From UBA6049 sp965662345 (GTDB lineage: Bacteria; Bacteroidota; Bacteroidia; Flavobacteriales_G; Salibacteraceae): a DNA stretch of 37,162 nt. A program made the position numbers and the translations under genes. The stretch lies in the NCBI GenBank assembly GCA_965662345.1, contig CBFIHE010000022.1:1-37162 (forward strand), read 5' to 3'. The notes below the pieces were generated by a model, which had not been told where the DNA came from, did not search any database, and was given only the letters and a program-made list of their open reading frames with translations. Every line of letters starts with the position of its first letter. The first letter of the stretch is position 1. Below, one piece after another: positions 8,187-16,253 of this stretch.

Positions 8187-8738
8187 ATGTCAAGAATAGG
8201 TAATGCAATAATAAATGTTCCCTCAGGTGTAACCGTTGATATCAAAGGTAACACCGTGGTTGTTAAAGGACCAAAAGGGGAATCTACGCATGAAGTGGAC
8301 GCAGCACTTGCTGTAAACATAGACGAAAACGTAATCTCTGTTTCTCGCTCTTCCGAAGAAAAGGAAATTAAAGCGAAACATGGTTTGCACCGCTCTTTGA
8401 TCAACAATATGATTATCGGAGTAAGCGAAGGTTACAAAGTAGAAATGGAATTAGTAGGTGTAGGTTACCGTGCTGCAGCTCAAGGTCAAAACCTTGATTT
8501 GTCACTAGGTTTCTCTCATGGAATCATGTTCCAGCTTCCACCAGAGGTGAAGGTTACTGCTGTAACTGAGCGTGGTAAGAATGCTTTGGTAACACTGGAA
8601 TCTCACGACAAGCAATTAATAGGAATGATTGCTGCAAAAATCAGATCATTCCGTAAGCCTGAGCCTTACAAAGGAAAAGGTGTACGCTTTGTGGGTGAGC
8701 AAATACGTAGAAAAGCCGGTAAGTCGGCCTCTAAATAA
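8187..8738 (+). CDS. rplF: 50S ribosomal protein L6
   Basis: L6 has two similar domains and lies near the sarcin-ricin loop and factor-binding site. The 183 residues are typical (177). MSRIGNAIINVPSGV begins domain 1; domain 2 ends with the family signature RKPEPYKGKGVRF followed by IRRKAGKSA. It follows rpsH by 12 bases. Confidence 0.97.
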   Translation: MSRIGNAIINVPSGVTVDIKGNTVVVKGPKGESTHEVDAALAVNIDENVISVSRSSEEKEIKAKHGLHRSLINNMIIGVSEGYKVEMELVGVGYRAAAQGQNLDLSLGFSHGIMFQLPPEVKVTAVTERGKNALVTLESHDKQLIGMIAAKIRSFRKPEPYKGKGVRFVGEQIRRKAGKSASK

Positions 8739-8754
8739 TAGATATTAATTAATC

Positions 8755-9108
8755 ATGGCAGTTTCTAACAGAAAACGTAGAGCGAAAATTAAAAGGAGAG
8801 TTAGAGCTAAGGTTAACGGCACAGCTGAAAGACCTAGACTAACTGTTTTCAGAAGCAACAGCGAGTTCTACGCGCAATTGGTGGATGACGTGAATAACGT
8901 TACCCTCGTAGCCGCAACTTCACTAGGTAATAAAGACCTAAGTAAAGGAACCAAAACCGACCAAGCCGTTGGTGTAGGTAAATTGTTGGCCGAGAAAGCT
9001 ATTGCCGCAGGCTTAACAGATGTTGTTTTTGACCGTAATGGATACCTTTATCATGGACGTGTTAAGGCTTTTGCTGATGGTGCACGTGAAGGAGGACTTA
9101 AATTCTAA
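8755..9108 (+). CDS. rplR: 50S ribosomal protein L18
   Basis: L18 binds 5S rRNA through its basic N-terminus and anchors it to the central protuberance. The length of 117 residues equals that of E. coli. The basic head NRKRRAKIKRRVRAKVNG, then RPRLTVFRSNSEFYAQLVDD and the C-terminal FDRNGYLYHGRVKAFADGAR, are diagnostic. The ATG follows rplF by 16 bases. Confidence 0.97.
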   Translation: MAVSNRKRRAKIKRRVRAKVNGTAERPRLTVFRSNSEFYAQLVDDVNNVTLVAATSLGNKDLSKGTKTDQAVGVGKLLAEKAIAAGLTDVVFDRNGYLYHGRVKAFADGAREGGLKF

Positions 9109-9115
9109 TTGAACC

Positions 9116-9634
9116 ATGGCAAGAGAAAACGTAAGAAAAGTAAAGTCAAGCGACATCGAGCTTAAAGATAAGCTTGTGAACATTAGAAGAGTTACCAAAG
9201 TAACTAAAGGTGGTAGAACGTTTAGTTTTTCTGCTGTAGTTGTTGTAGGTGACGAAAATGGAGTAGTTGGACATGGTTTGGGAAAAGCCAAAGAGGTAAC
9301 TACCGCCATAGCTAAAGGAATAGATGATGCCAAAAAGAATCTAATCAAAGTTCCCGTAATTCGCGGAACGTTGCCACATGCGCAGAATGGTAGATTTGGT
9401 GGGGCTCGTGTGTTCTTGAAGCCAGCTTCTAACGGTACCGGGGTAATTGCTGGCGGTGCGATGCGCGCTGTATTGGAAAGTGTTGGTATTACTGATGTAT
9501 TAGCCAAGTCTAAGGGTTCCTCGAATCCCGCCAACGTGGTTAAGGCAACTATTGATGCATTGAGTCAATTAAGAGACGCTGCAACAGTTGCTGAACACAG
9601 AGGTATTAGCATGGATAAAGTGTTTAACGGTTAA
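9116..9634 (+). CDS. rpsE: 30S ribosomal protein S5
   Basis: S5 is a decoding-fidelity protein at the mRNA entry channel. The 172 residues are typical (167). The N-terminal double-stranded RNA-binding fold contains RVTKVTKGGRTFSFSAVVVV, and GDENGVVGHGLGKAKEV follows. The C-terminal domain has ASNGTGVIAGGAMRAVLE. It is seven bases after rplR. A long reading frame on the opposite strand here is a codon-bias shadow. Confidence 0.97.
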   Translation: MARENVRKVKSSDIELKDKLVNIRRVTKVTKGGRTFSFSAVVVVGDENGVVGHGLGKAKEVTTAIAKGIDDAKKNLIKVPVIRGTLPHAQNGRFGGARVFLKPASNGTGVIAGGAMRAVLESVGITDVLAKSKGSSNPANVVKATIDALSQLRDAATVAEHRGISMDKVFNG

Positions 9635-9645
9635 AAATAGATCTG

Positions 9646-9825
9646 ATGGCTAAGATTAAAGTAACACAGGTTCGTTCACAAATCAAACGTCCACAAGATC
9701 AAAAAGCAACACTTGTAGCACTCGGTCTTAAAAGGATAAACCATACAGTAGAGCACACAGCAACACCACAAGTGTTGGGTATGGTGAAGAAAGTGTCCCA
9801 CTTAGTAAGAGTGGAAGAAGTATAA
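9646..9825 (+). CDS. rpmD: 50S ribosomal protein L30
   Basis: L30 is a small protein of the large subunit beneath the central protuberance, not essential in all bacteria. This 59-residue gene starts at ATG 9646, 11 bases after rpsE, and stops with TAA at 9823-9825. The sequence reads MAKIKVTQVRSQIKRP, then LGLKRINHTVEH and the conserved VLGMVKKVSHLVRVEE end. Length equals that of E. coli L30 (59) and the place between S5 and L15 is canonical. Confidence 0.96.
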   Translation: MAKIKVTQVRSQIKRPQDQKATLVALGLKRINHTVEHTATPQVLGMVKKVSHLVRVEEV

Positions 9826-9843
9826 TCATACAACACAAGACAC

Positions 9844-10290
9844 ATGGATTTAAGTACACTCAAGCCCGCAAAAGGGGCTGTAAAGAATAAGACACGTAAA
9901 GGTAGAGGAGTAGCATCTGGTAAAGGAGGCACCTCAACACGTGGGCATAAAGGAGCAAAATCAAGATCGGGATATTCTAAGAAGGTCGGATTTGAAGGTG
10001 GGCAAATGCCACTTCAAAGACGAGTTCCCAAGTTTGGTTTTAAGAATATCAATCGTGTAGAATACAAGGCGATTAACATTGACACACTTCAAGAGTTGGC
10101 AGACGCTAAAAAAGTAGATGCTATAAACTTGGAAGTATTAGTGAAAAATGGTTTGGCTAGTTCTAAAGATTTGGTGAAGATTTTGGGAAGAGGTGAGTTG
10201 AAAGCTAAACTTACCGTAGAAGCTCATAAATTTTCGGCAACTGCTAAAGCGGCCATTGAAGCAAATGGTGGTGAGGCTAAAACGATATAA
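9844..10290 (+). CDS. rplO: 50S ribosomal protein L15
   Basis: L15 is a late-assembly 23S rRNA-binding protein with a long basic extension. The 148 residues are typical (144). The Gly/Lys/Arg-rich N-terminus (KNKTRKGRGVASGKGGTSTR, then GHKGAKSRSG) and the segment FEGGQMPLQRRVPKFGFKN are diagnostic. It runs directly into secY: the stop at 10288-10290 is followed by TTG ATG. Confidence 0.96.
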   Translation: MDLSTLKPAKGAVKNKTRKGRGVASGKGGTSTRGHKGAKSRSGYSKKVGFEGGQMPLQRRVPKFGFKNINRVEYKAINIDTLQELADAKKVDAINLEVLVKNGLASSKDLVKILGRGELKAKLTVEAHKFSATAKAAIEANGGEAKTI

Positions 10291-10293
10291 TTG

Positions 10294-11631
10294 ATGAAAC
10301 GCTTTTTAGAAACCATAACGAACATATTTAAGATAGAGGAGCTAAGAAACCGCATCCTTATTACACTAGGTTTTTTGTTAGTGTATCGTGCAGGTTCATT
10401 TGTTGTTCTTCCAGGAGTAGACCCAATTAAGTTGGAAGCAGCATCTGAGGGTGCGACTGGTTTGGCAGCCCTCTTGAATATCTTCGCTGGTGGAGCGTTT
10501 TCAAGAGCATCTATTTTTGCACTGGGTATCATGCCGTATATATCAGCGAGCATCATCATGCAGTTGTTAGGTATTGCGGTTCCTTCAATCCAGAAGATGC
10601 AGAAGGAAGGAGAAAGTGGTCGTAAGAAAATCACACAGTGGACGCGTTTCTTGACTATTGCAATTACACTTGGTCAGGCACCAGGGTACCTTGCAACTCA
10701 AGTACCTGGTGAAGCTATCAACGCTCCAGGGTTCTTAACGTTCACCATCCCTTCTGTAATCATATTGACTGCAGGAACATTGTTCGTAATGTGGTTGGGT
10801 GAGAAGATTACTGACAAAGGAATTGGAAATGGTATTTCATTGCTTATTATGATAGGTATCATAGCAGGCTTACCAACGGCATTCTTGTTTGAGTTTGATT
10901 CTCAAATGGGAGATAACGGTGGAGGTCTAGTAGTTATCCTCATAGAAATGGTGATACTGCTGGTGATCATTTTAGTAACAGTTCTACTCGTTCAAGGTGT
11001 AAGGCGAGTTCCAGTACAGTTTGCTAAGAAGGTTGTAAGCGGTCAACCCCAAGCCGTAGGAGCTAGACAGTATATCCCTTTAAAGGTGAACGCTGCTGGT
11101 GTAATGCCAATCATTTTTGCTCAGGCGCTTATGATGATTCCGATTACCCTTGTGAATTTTTCTGATAGTCAAGAGTTGACAGGTTTTGCGGCCTTGTTCA
11201 ATGATATAAGTGGATTTTGGTACAACTTCATCTTTGCATTGATGATTGTGTTATTCACCTATTTCTATACGGCTATTACGATTAACCCACAGCAAATGGC
11301 TGATGACTTGAAAAAGAATGGTGGTTTTATACCGGGAGTTAAACCTGGCACTGAAACATCTTCTTTCTTGGATAATGTTCTATCGCGTATCACGTTGCCA
11401 GGATCTATTTTCTTGGCATTTATCGCAATCTTACCTGCATTTGCAATGAAAGCAGGCGTGTCTCCTAACTTCTCTTACTTCTTCGGTGGTACTTCACTAC
11501 TGATTATGGTTGGGGTTGTATTAGATACATTACAACAAATAGAAAGTTATTTATTGATGCGTCATTATGACGGATTAATGAAATCTGGTAAATTAAAAGG
11601 AAGAGCGTCTGCATTTGGAATGGCAGGCTAA
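10294..11631 (+). CDS. secY: Protein translocase subunit SecY
   Basis: SecY is the channel subunit of the SecYEG translocon in the inner membrane. From the ATG at 10294 it is 445 residues (E. coli 443). A TTG directly before it at 10291 could be read as a start, but the ATG is preferred and costs only one residue. About ten hydrophobic segments are visible, the first around residues 18-38 (ILITLGFLLVYRAGSFVVLPG in part). Family features include the cytosolic loops KMQKEGESGRKKI and FAKKVVSGQP, and the NPQQMADDLKKNGGFIPG segment. It abuts rplO and precedes infA by 15 bases, with no map or adk gene between. Confidence 0.97.
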   Translation: MKRFLETITNIFKIEELRNRILITLGFLLVYRAGSFVVLPGVDPIKLEAASEGATGLAALLNIFAGGAFSRASIFALGIMPYISASIIMQLLGIAVPSIQKMQKEGESGRKKITQWTRFLTIAITLGQAPGYLATQVPGEAINAPGFLTFTIPSVIILTAGTLFVMWLGEKITDKGIGNGISLLIMIGIIAGLPTAFLFEFDSQMGDNGGGLVVILIEMVILLVIILVTVLLVQGVRRVPVQFAKKVVSGQPQAVGARQYIPLKVNAAGVMPIIFAQALMMIPITLVNFSDSQELTGFAALFNDISGFWYNFIFALMIVLFTYFYTAITINPQQMADDLKKNGGFIPGVKPGTETSSFLDNVLSRITLPGSIFLAFIAILPAFAMKAGVSPNFSYFFGGTSLLIMVGVVLDTLQQIESYLLMRHYDGLMKSGKLKGRASAFGMAG

Positions 11632-11646
11632 ACTTGGAAGAAGTAT

Positions 11647-11868
11647 ATGGCAAAGCAAGCATCTATAGAGCAAGATGGTGAAATCGTAGAAGCACTCTCA
11701 AACGCAATGTTTAGAGTAGAGCTAGAAAACGGTCACATGATTACTGCTCATATTTCAGGCAAGATGAGAATGCACTACATTAAGATTCTACCTGGAGATA
11801 AGGTGAAAGTAGAGATGTCGCCATATGATTTAACCAAGGGACGTATAACATACAGATACAAGTCGTAA
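11647..11868 (+). CDS. infA: Translation initiation factor IF-1
   Basis: IF-1 binds the A-site of the 30S subunit during initiation. The 73-residue OB-fold protein (E. coli 72) has the diagnostic GEIVEALSNAMFRVELENGH and ISGKMRMHYIKILPGDKVKV segments, and ends DLTKGRITYRYKS. Its position between secY and rpmJ is conserved. Confidence 0.97.
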   Translation: MAKQASIEQDGEIVEALSNAMFRVELENGHMITAHISGKMRMHYIKILPGDKVKVEMSPYDLTKGRITYRYKS

Positions 11869-11884
11869 AAAACGAATTGATAAG

Positions 11885-12001
11885 ATGAAAGTTAGAGCTT
11901 CATTAAAAAAGAGAAGTGCAGACTGTAAGATTGTTCGCAGAAAGGGCAGACTGTACGTGATTAACAAAAAGAATCCGAAATTTAAACAACGTCAAGGATA
12001 A
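11885..12001 (+). CDS. rpmJ: 50S ribosomal protein L36, zinc-free form
   Basis: L36 is the smallest large-subunit protein and helps organise 23S rRNA near the factor-binding region. The 38-residue frame runs from ATG 11885 to TAA 11999-12001. It begins MKVRASLKKRSADCKIVRRK and ends KFKQRQG. Of the zinc ligands found in the Cys-rich form (positions 11, 14, 27, 32), only Cys14 remains; the others are Ser, Asn and Lys. So this is the zinc-free type. Length and place between infA and rpsM are canonical. Confidence 0.95.
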   Translation: MKVRASLKKRSADCKIVRRKGRLYVINKKNPKFKQRQG

Positions 12002-12006
12002 ACGTT

Positions 12007-12384
12007 ATGGCTAGAATTGCAGGTATCGATTTGCCGAAGAACAAACGTGGGGTTATTGGTTTAACCTACATTTATGGCATCGGGTCGTCTACAGCACAGC
12101 AGATTTTATCTGCAGCGGAAGTAGACGAAAACAAAAAAGTTCAAGACTGGGACGATGATGAGCTTGGTCGTATTCGTACGTTTATCAATGACAATCTTAA
12201 AGTTGAGGGTGCATTGCGCTCAGAGGTTCAGTTGAATATCAAGCGTTTGATGGATATTGGTTGCTACCGAGGTGTTCGTCACCGTGCAGGGTTGCCTCTT
12301 AGAGGACAGAGAACCAAGAACAATTCAAGAACGCGAAAAGGGAAGCGTAAAACTGTTGCCAACAAGAAAAAGGTAACTAAGTAA
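12007..12384 (+). CDS. rpsM: 30S ribosomal protein S13
   Basis: S13 lies in the 30S head and contacts P-site tRNA and L5. The 125 residues are slightly longer than E. coli (118). MARIAGIDLPKNKRGVIGLT and YIYGIGSSTAQQIL at the N-terminus, and the C-terminal GLPLRGQRTKNNSRTRKGKR, are diagnostic. It starts five bases after rpmJ. Confidence 0.97.
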   Translation: MARIAGIDLPKNKRGVIGLTYIYGIGSSTAQQILSAAEVDENKKVQDWDDDELGRIRTFINDNLKVEGALRSEVQLNIKRLMDIGCYRGVRHRAGLPLRGQRTKNNSRTRKGKRKTVANKKKVTK

Positions 12385-12404
12385 TCTTCTAAAGAATTTT
12401 GACG

Positions 12405-12788
12405 ATGGCTAAACAAGCGGCTAAGAAGAGAAAAGTAAAAGTAGATCCAGTTGGACAGGCGCATATCAGCTCCTCTTTCAATAACATCATTATTTCCATA
12501 ACGAATGCATCAGGTCAGGTTATTTCCTGGTCATCTGCAGGAAAAATGGGTTTTAGAGGATCTAAGAAGAATACACCTTACGCAGCACAAGTTGCTGCAG
12601 AGGATTGCGCTAAGGTTGCACATGATGCAGGTATGCGCAAGTGCAAGGTTTATGTTAAAGGACCAGGTTCAGGTCGTGAATCCGCAATCCGTTCGGTACA
12701 CAATACTGGAATAGAAGTAACTGAAATAATTGATGTTACTCCTCTTCCGCACAATGGTTGCAGACCTCCTAAACGCAGAAGAGTTTAA
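12405..12788 (+). CDS. rpsK: 30S ribosomal protein S11
   Basis: S11 lies on the 30S platform and contacts mRNA near the exit side. From the ATG at 12405 it is 127 residues (E. coli 129). An upstream in-frame TTG at 12399 is rejected because MAKQAAKKRKVKV is the usual start. Diagnostic segments are GQAHISSSFNNIIISITNASG, split, GFRGSKKNTPYAAQ and the end PLPHNGCRPPKRRRV. Confidence 0.97.
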   Translation: MAKQAAKKRKVKVDPVGQAHISSSFNNIIISITNASGQVISWSSAGKMGFRGSKKNTPYAAQVAAEDCAKVAHDAGMRKCKVYVKGPGSGRESAIRSVHNTGIEVTEIIDVTPLPHNGCRPPKRRRV

Positions 12789-12822
12789 TCCGCTGACAAG
12801 CGTATCTTAAAGAGTATTAAAA

Positions 12823-13428
12823 ATGGCAAGATATAGAGGCCCAAAAGCAAAGATTGCAAGACGTTTTAAAGATCCGATTTTCGGACCTAGTAAAGCACTT
12901 GAGAGAAAGAATTACGGTCCGGGAATGCATGGTCCCAACAGACGTAGAAACAAGCAATCTGAATATGCAATCCAATTAGCAGAAAAGCAAAAAGCGAAGT
13001 ATACATATGGTATCCTTGAGCGTCAGTTCGCTACGTTATTTGACAAAGCTTCTCGTGCAAAAGGTATTACTGGTGAAACATTACTTCAACTTTGTGAAGC
13101 ACGCTTAGACAATGTGGTTTTCAGATTGGGAATTGCACCAACAAGAAGAGCTGCTCGTCAGTTGGTAACACACCGTCATATTTTAGTAAATGGTGAACTA
13201 GTGAATGTGCCATCTTATCACATGAAGCCAGGCGATGTTATTTCTGTAAGAGAAAAATCTAAGTCTATCCCTGTAATTTCTGAGGCATTGGCAACGATTA
13301 GTCGTAGCTATCCTTGGTTAGAAATGGACAAAGCCTCTTTTACTGGCAAATACATGAGCACACCGTCTCGTGAAGACATTCCTGAAAATATTAAAGAACA
13401 GTTGATTGTCGAGTTGTACTCGAAATAA
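12823..13428 (+). CDS. rpsD: 30S ribosomal protein S4
   Basis: S4 nucleates 30S assembly and helps unwind mRNA at the entry channel. The 201 residues are typical (206). The N-terminal region lacks the Cys zinc-binding cluster of some S4 proteins. The S4 RNA-binding domain is clear at about residues 90-125 (EARLDNVVFRLGIAPTRRAA, then RQLVTHRHILVNG). The end VELYSK is canonical. It lies 34 bases after rpsK. Confidence 0.97.
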   Translation: MARYRGPKAKIARRFKDPIFGPSKALERKNYGPGMHGPNRRRNKQSEYAIQLAEKQKAKYTYGILERQFATLFDKASRAKGITGETLLQLCEARLDNVVFRLGIAPTRRAARQLVTHRHILVNGELVNVPSYHMKPGDVISVREKSKSIPVISEALATISRSYPWLEMDKASFTGKYMSTPSREDIPENIKEQLIVELYSK

Positions 13429-13447
13429 TCTTAATAAACCGTTACAC

Positions 13448-14440
13448 ATGGCTATACTTGAATTTCAGAAGCCGGATAAAGTAATCATGTTGAACTCAGA
13501 TGACAAGATTGGTCAGTTTGAGTTCCGTCCTCTAGAGCCCGGATACGGGATCACAGTTGGAAATGCATTGCGTAGAATCTTACTTTCTTCTTTGGAAGGT
13601 TTCGCAATCACTTCCATTAAAGTAGAAGGTGTTGAGCATGAGTTTTCATCTATCAAAGGCGTAATTGAAGACATGACTGAATTCATTTTGAACTTAAAAC
13701 AAGTGCGTTTTAAGCGTCAAATTGAAGATACCGATACTGAGCGTGTAACGGTTAAGGTTGAAGGTAAGAGTTCGTTTACAGCGGGCGATATCGGTAAGTA
13801 TACATCTGCATTCCAGGTGTTGAACCCAGATATGGTTATCTGTAGCATGGATGAAACCGTAAGTCTAGAAATGGAGCTGACCATTGGTAAAGGTAGAGGT
13901 TATGTTCCTGCAGAAGAGAACAAAGAAACAGGAGCTCCTGTAGGTGAAATTTCTATCGACAGTATTTTCACTCCTATCCGTAATGTAAAGTATGCGATTG
14001 AGAATTATCGTGTTGAGCAAAAAACGGATTATGAGAAGTTGTTGCTAGACATTGAGACCGATGGTTCTGTGCATCCAAAAGATGCATTGAAAGAAGCTGC
14101 AAAAATTCTAATTCATCACTTCATGTTGTTCTCTGATGAGAAGATTACATTAGATACTGATGAGAAGGTTGCAGATGAAGAATTTGATGAGGATATCCTT
14201 CACATGCGTCAGCTATTGAAGAGCCGCCTAGTAGATTTAGATCTAAGTGTGCGCGCTTTGAATTGCTTGAAAGCTGCAGAGGTTGAAACACTTGGAGACT
14301 TGGTTCAATACCAGCGTAGTGACTTATTAAAGTTCCGTAATTTCGGTAAGAAGTCATTAACTGAGCTCGATGAATTGGTAGACAAGAAAGGCTTGACATT
14401 CGGTATGAATGTGGCTAAGTATAAGTTGGATAAAGACTAA
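13448..14440 (+). CDS. rpoA: DNA-directed RNA polymerase subunit alpha
   Basis: Alpha dimerises to scaffold RNA polymerase, and its C-terminal domain contacts DNA and activators. From ATG 13448 the product is 330 residues (E. coli 329). The frame is open back to 13406, but the extra 14 codons lie inside rpsD and do not resemble alpha, so the MAILEFQKPDKV start is chosen. The N-terminal domain shows FEFRPLEPGYGITVGNALRR (around residues 25-44). The C-terminal domain, from about residue 260, has LDLSVRALNCLKAAEVETLG and FRNFGKKSLTELDELV. Confidence 0.97.
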   Translation: MAILEFQKPDKVIMLNSDDKIGQFEFRPLEPGYGITVGNALRRILLSSLEGFAITSIKVEGVEHEFSSIKGVIEDMTEFILNLKQVRFKRQIEDTDTERVTVKVEGKSSFTAGDIGKYTSAFQVLNPDMVICSMDETVSLEMELTIGKGRGYVPAEENKETGAPVGEISIDSIFTPIRNVKYAIENYRVEQKTDYEKLLLDIETDGSVHPKDALKEAAKILIHHFMLFSDEKITLDTDEKVADEEFDEDILHMRQLLKSRLVDLDLSVRALNCLKAAEVETLGDLVQYQRSDLLKFRNFGKKSLTELDELVDKKGLTFGMNVAKYKLDKD

Positions 14441-14445
14441 TAGCC

Positions 14446-14463
14446 TGAAGTAGGGATACTTCG
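14446..14463 (+). other. Short hairpin in the rpoA-rplQ gap
   Basis: GAAGTA (14447-14452), a GGGA loop of GNRA type, and TACTTC (14457-14462) form a six-base-pair stem; an outer T-G pair is possible. No T-run follows, so it is not an intrinsic terminator. It could be an RNA processing or stability element between the two genes; that role is inference, and a six-pair stem can arise by chance. Confidence 0.35.
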
Positions 14464-14477
14464 TAAATAGGAAGAAA

Positions 14478-15047
14478 ATGAGACACAAAAAAGCATTCAA
14501 TCACTTAGGAAGAAAGTCTGCTCACCGCAAAGCGATGTTAGCCAACATGGCGTCTTCTTTGATTGAGCACAAGAGAATAACCACCACCTTAGCCAAGGCT
14601 AAAGCGTTGAGAGCTTATGTTGAGCCGTTGATTACGAAATCTAAAGATGATACTACACATTCTAGAAGAGTTGTTTTTAGTTACTTGAAAAGCAAGCATG
14701 CTGTAACTGAGCTCTTCAGAGAGGTAGCTCCAAAGGTTGGCGAAAGACCGGGAGGATACACACGTATTATTAAAATGGGTCATCGTTTAGGTGATGCAGC
14801 AGATATGTGTATGATTGAATTAGTAGACTTCAATGAAATCTACGGCAAAGAAGAGCAAAAAGCTACTCGTAAGAGAAGAAGCAGAAGAGGTGGTTCTAAG
14901 AAGACAGATGATGCGAAGCCACAAGCTGAGGCTGATTCTAAAGAAGCAGCTCCAAAAGCTCAAGAAGCTCCTAAGACAGAAGCGAAAGCGGATGAGCCGA
15001 GCGCTAATGACGAAGGAAAAAAATCTGACGAAAAGGCAGCTGAATAA
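14478..15047 (+). CDS. rplQ: 50S ribosomal protein L17 with long charged C-terminal tail
   Basis: L17 is a large-subunit protein near the exit tunnel. The core (residues 1 to about 118) begins MRHKKAFNHLGRKSAHRKAM and contains the LIEHKRITTTLAKAKALR motif. The protein is 189 residues against 127 in E. coli. From about residue 126 there is a basic patch (KATRKRRSRRGGSKK) followed by some 50 residues rich in Ala, Lys, Glu, Asp and Pro, without predicted fold. The tail is not a frameshift: the frame stays open and codon use does not change abruptly. This is the last gene before a strong terminator. Confidence 0.96.
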   Translation: MRHKKAFNHLGRKSAHRKAMLANMASSLIEHKRITTTLAKAKALRAYVEPLITKSKDDTTHSRRVVFSYLKSKHAVTELFREVAPKVGERPGGYTRIIKMGHRLGDAADMCMIELVDFNEIYGKEEQKATRKRRSRRGGSKKTDDAKPQAEADSKEAAPKAQEAPKTEAKADEPSANDEGKKSDEKAAE

Positions 15048-15076
15048 ATCAAATGTCACAATATCAATTATTAATG

Positions 15077-15108
15077 AAAGGATAGGGTTTTTACTCTATC
15101 CTTTTTTT
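15077..15108 (+). terminator. Intrinsic terminator of the ribosomal protein block
   Basis: AAAGGATAG (15077-15085) pairs perfectly with CTATCCTTT (15096-15104), nine base pairs with a ten-base loop, and is followed by a seven-T run. It ends the transcript after rplQ. The carA start codon lies only 11 bases beyond the T-run, so carA either depends on read-through or has a promoter that overlaps this hairpin. Confidence 0.85.
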
Positions 15109-15119
15109 ATTTTTAATAC

Positions 15120-16229
15120 ATGAGATTCAACGAGAAAGATAATGCGATTCTAGTGCTAGAAGATGGTACTGTATTTCACGGAAAGGCGGCAGGAGTGATT
15201 GGCACAACTACAGGTGAGGTTGCATTTAATACGGGAATGACTGGTTATCAAGAGATCTTTACGGACCCGTCTTATTACCGTCAAATTCTGGTGATGACAC
15301 CTGCCCATATTGGGAATTATGGAATTCACGATGAAGAAATTGAGTCCGAATCTATTAAAATTGCGGGCTTGGTATGTAAAAAGTTCTCAGATGTAGATTC
15401 TAGAGAATCTAGCTCTGGTACCATTCAGTCTTATTTTGAGAATAATGGAGTTGTTGGTATATCAGATGTAGATACACGGGCTTTAGTACGTCACATACGT
15501 GATAAAGGTGCTATGAATGCGATCATTTCCTCAGAAGAGTTGAATGTGGAAACGCTTAAGGAAAGGTTGAAAGAGGTTCCGAGTATGGATGGTTTGGAAC
15601 TTGCTTCGAGAGTTTCAACTAAAGAGAGTTATACATTGGGCGATGAGAATGCTCCATATCGCGTGGCGGTTATGGACTATGGAGTTAAAATGAATATTTT
15701 ACGATGCCTAACAGACAGGGATTGCTTTCTAAAAGTATTTCCGCATACAGCATCAATTGATGAAATTTCTGCCTTTAATCCAGATGGATATATGTTGAGT
15801 AATGGTCCTGGAGATCCATCTGCAATGCCAGAGGAACGCAACACCGTTGAACAACTCGTTGCAACTGAAAAGCCGATATTCGGTATATGTTTGGGGCATC
15901 AAATTCTTTCATTGGCTTCTGGATTGAAAACCGAAAAGATGCACAATGGACATAGAGGCATAAATCATCCCGTTCTTAACCTAGAAACAGGTAGGGGTGA
16001 AATCACCTCTCAGAATCATGGATTTGTTGTTTCGGTTGACTCAGTTGAGGGGCAAGAAAATATTCAAGTTACCCACAGGCATTTGAATGATGATACCATA
16101 GCTGGTATCAAAAGATTAGATACACCAGCTTTTAGTGTTCAGTATCATCCTGAAGCTTCTGCTGGACCACATGATTCAAGATATTTGTTTGACACATTTA
16201 TCGAATCCATGAAATCGCATAAAAACTAA
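15120..16229 (+). CDS. carA: Carbamoyl-phosphate synthase small (glutaminase) subunit
   Basis: CarA hydrolyses glutamine and passes ammonia to CarB for carbamoyl phosphate, the precursor of pyrimidines and arginine. The 369 residues are near the family length (about 380). The N-terminal CPSase small-chain domain has LEDGTVFHGKAAG and GEVAFNTGMTGYQEIFTDPS. The C-terminal class I amidotransferase domain carries the catalytic triad: Cys257 in GICLGHQ, and His343 and Glu345 in QYHPEAS. carB is not in the window. The gene follows the rplQ terminator and precedes eno by 24 bases, so carA and eno may be cotranscribed. Confidence 0.97.
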   Translation: MRFNEKDNAILVLEDGTVFHGKAAGVIGTTTGEVAFNTGMTGYQEIFTDPSYYRQILVMTPAHIGNYGIHDEEIESESIKIAGLVCKKFSDVDSRESSSGTIQSYFENNGVVGISDVDTRALVRHIRDKGAMNAIISSEELNVETLKERLKEVPSMDGLELASRVSTKESYTLGDENAPYRVAVMDYGVKMNILRCLTDRDCFLKVFPHTASIDEISAFNPDGYMLSNGPGDPSAMPEERNTVEQLVATEKPIFGICLGHQILSLASGLKTEKMHNGHRGINHPVLNLETGRGEITSQNHGFVVSVDSVEGQENIQVTHRHLNDDTIAGIKRLDTPAFSVQYHPEASAGPHDSRYLFDTFIESMKSHKN

Positions 16230-16253
16230 AAAAAAACTTAAAATAAGATAGTT

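Noticed and set aside
9013..9534. 173-codon open frame on the minus strand
   Set aside because: It lies fully opposite rpsE and the end of rplR, has no signal, motif or start context, and follows from codon bias of the ribosomal protein genes.
10224..10634. 136-codon open frame on the minus strand
   Set aside because: Antisense to rplO and secY, with no recognisable features.
13406..13447. Upstream 14-codon extension of rpoA
   Set aside because: It lies largely within the rpsD reading frame and is unlike alpha N-termini; the ATG at 13448 gives the standard start.
14833..15123. 96-codon open frame on the plus strand in another frame of the L17 tail
   Set aside because: Out-of-frame reading of low-complexity DNA; it also runs through the terminator.
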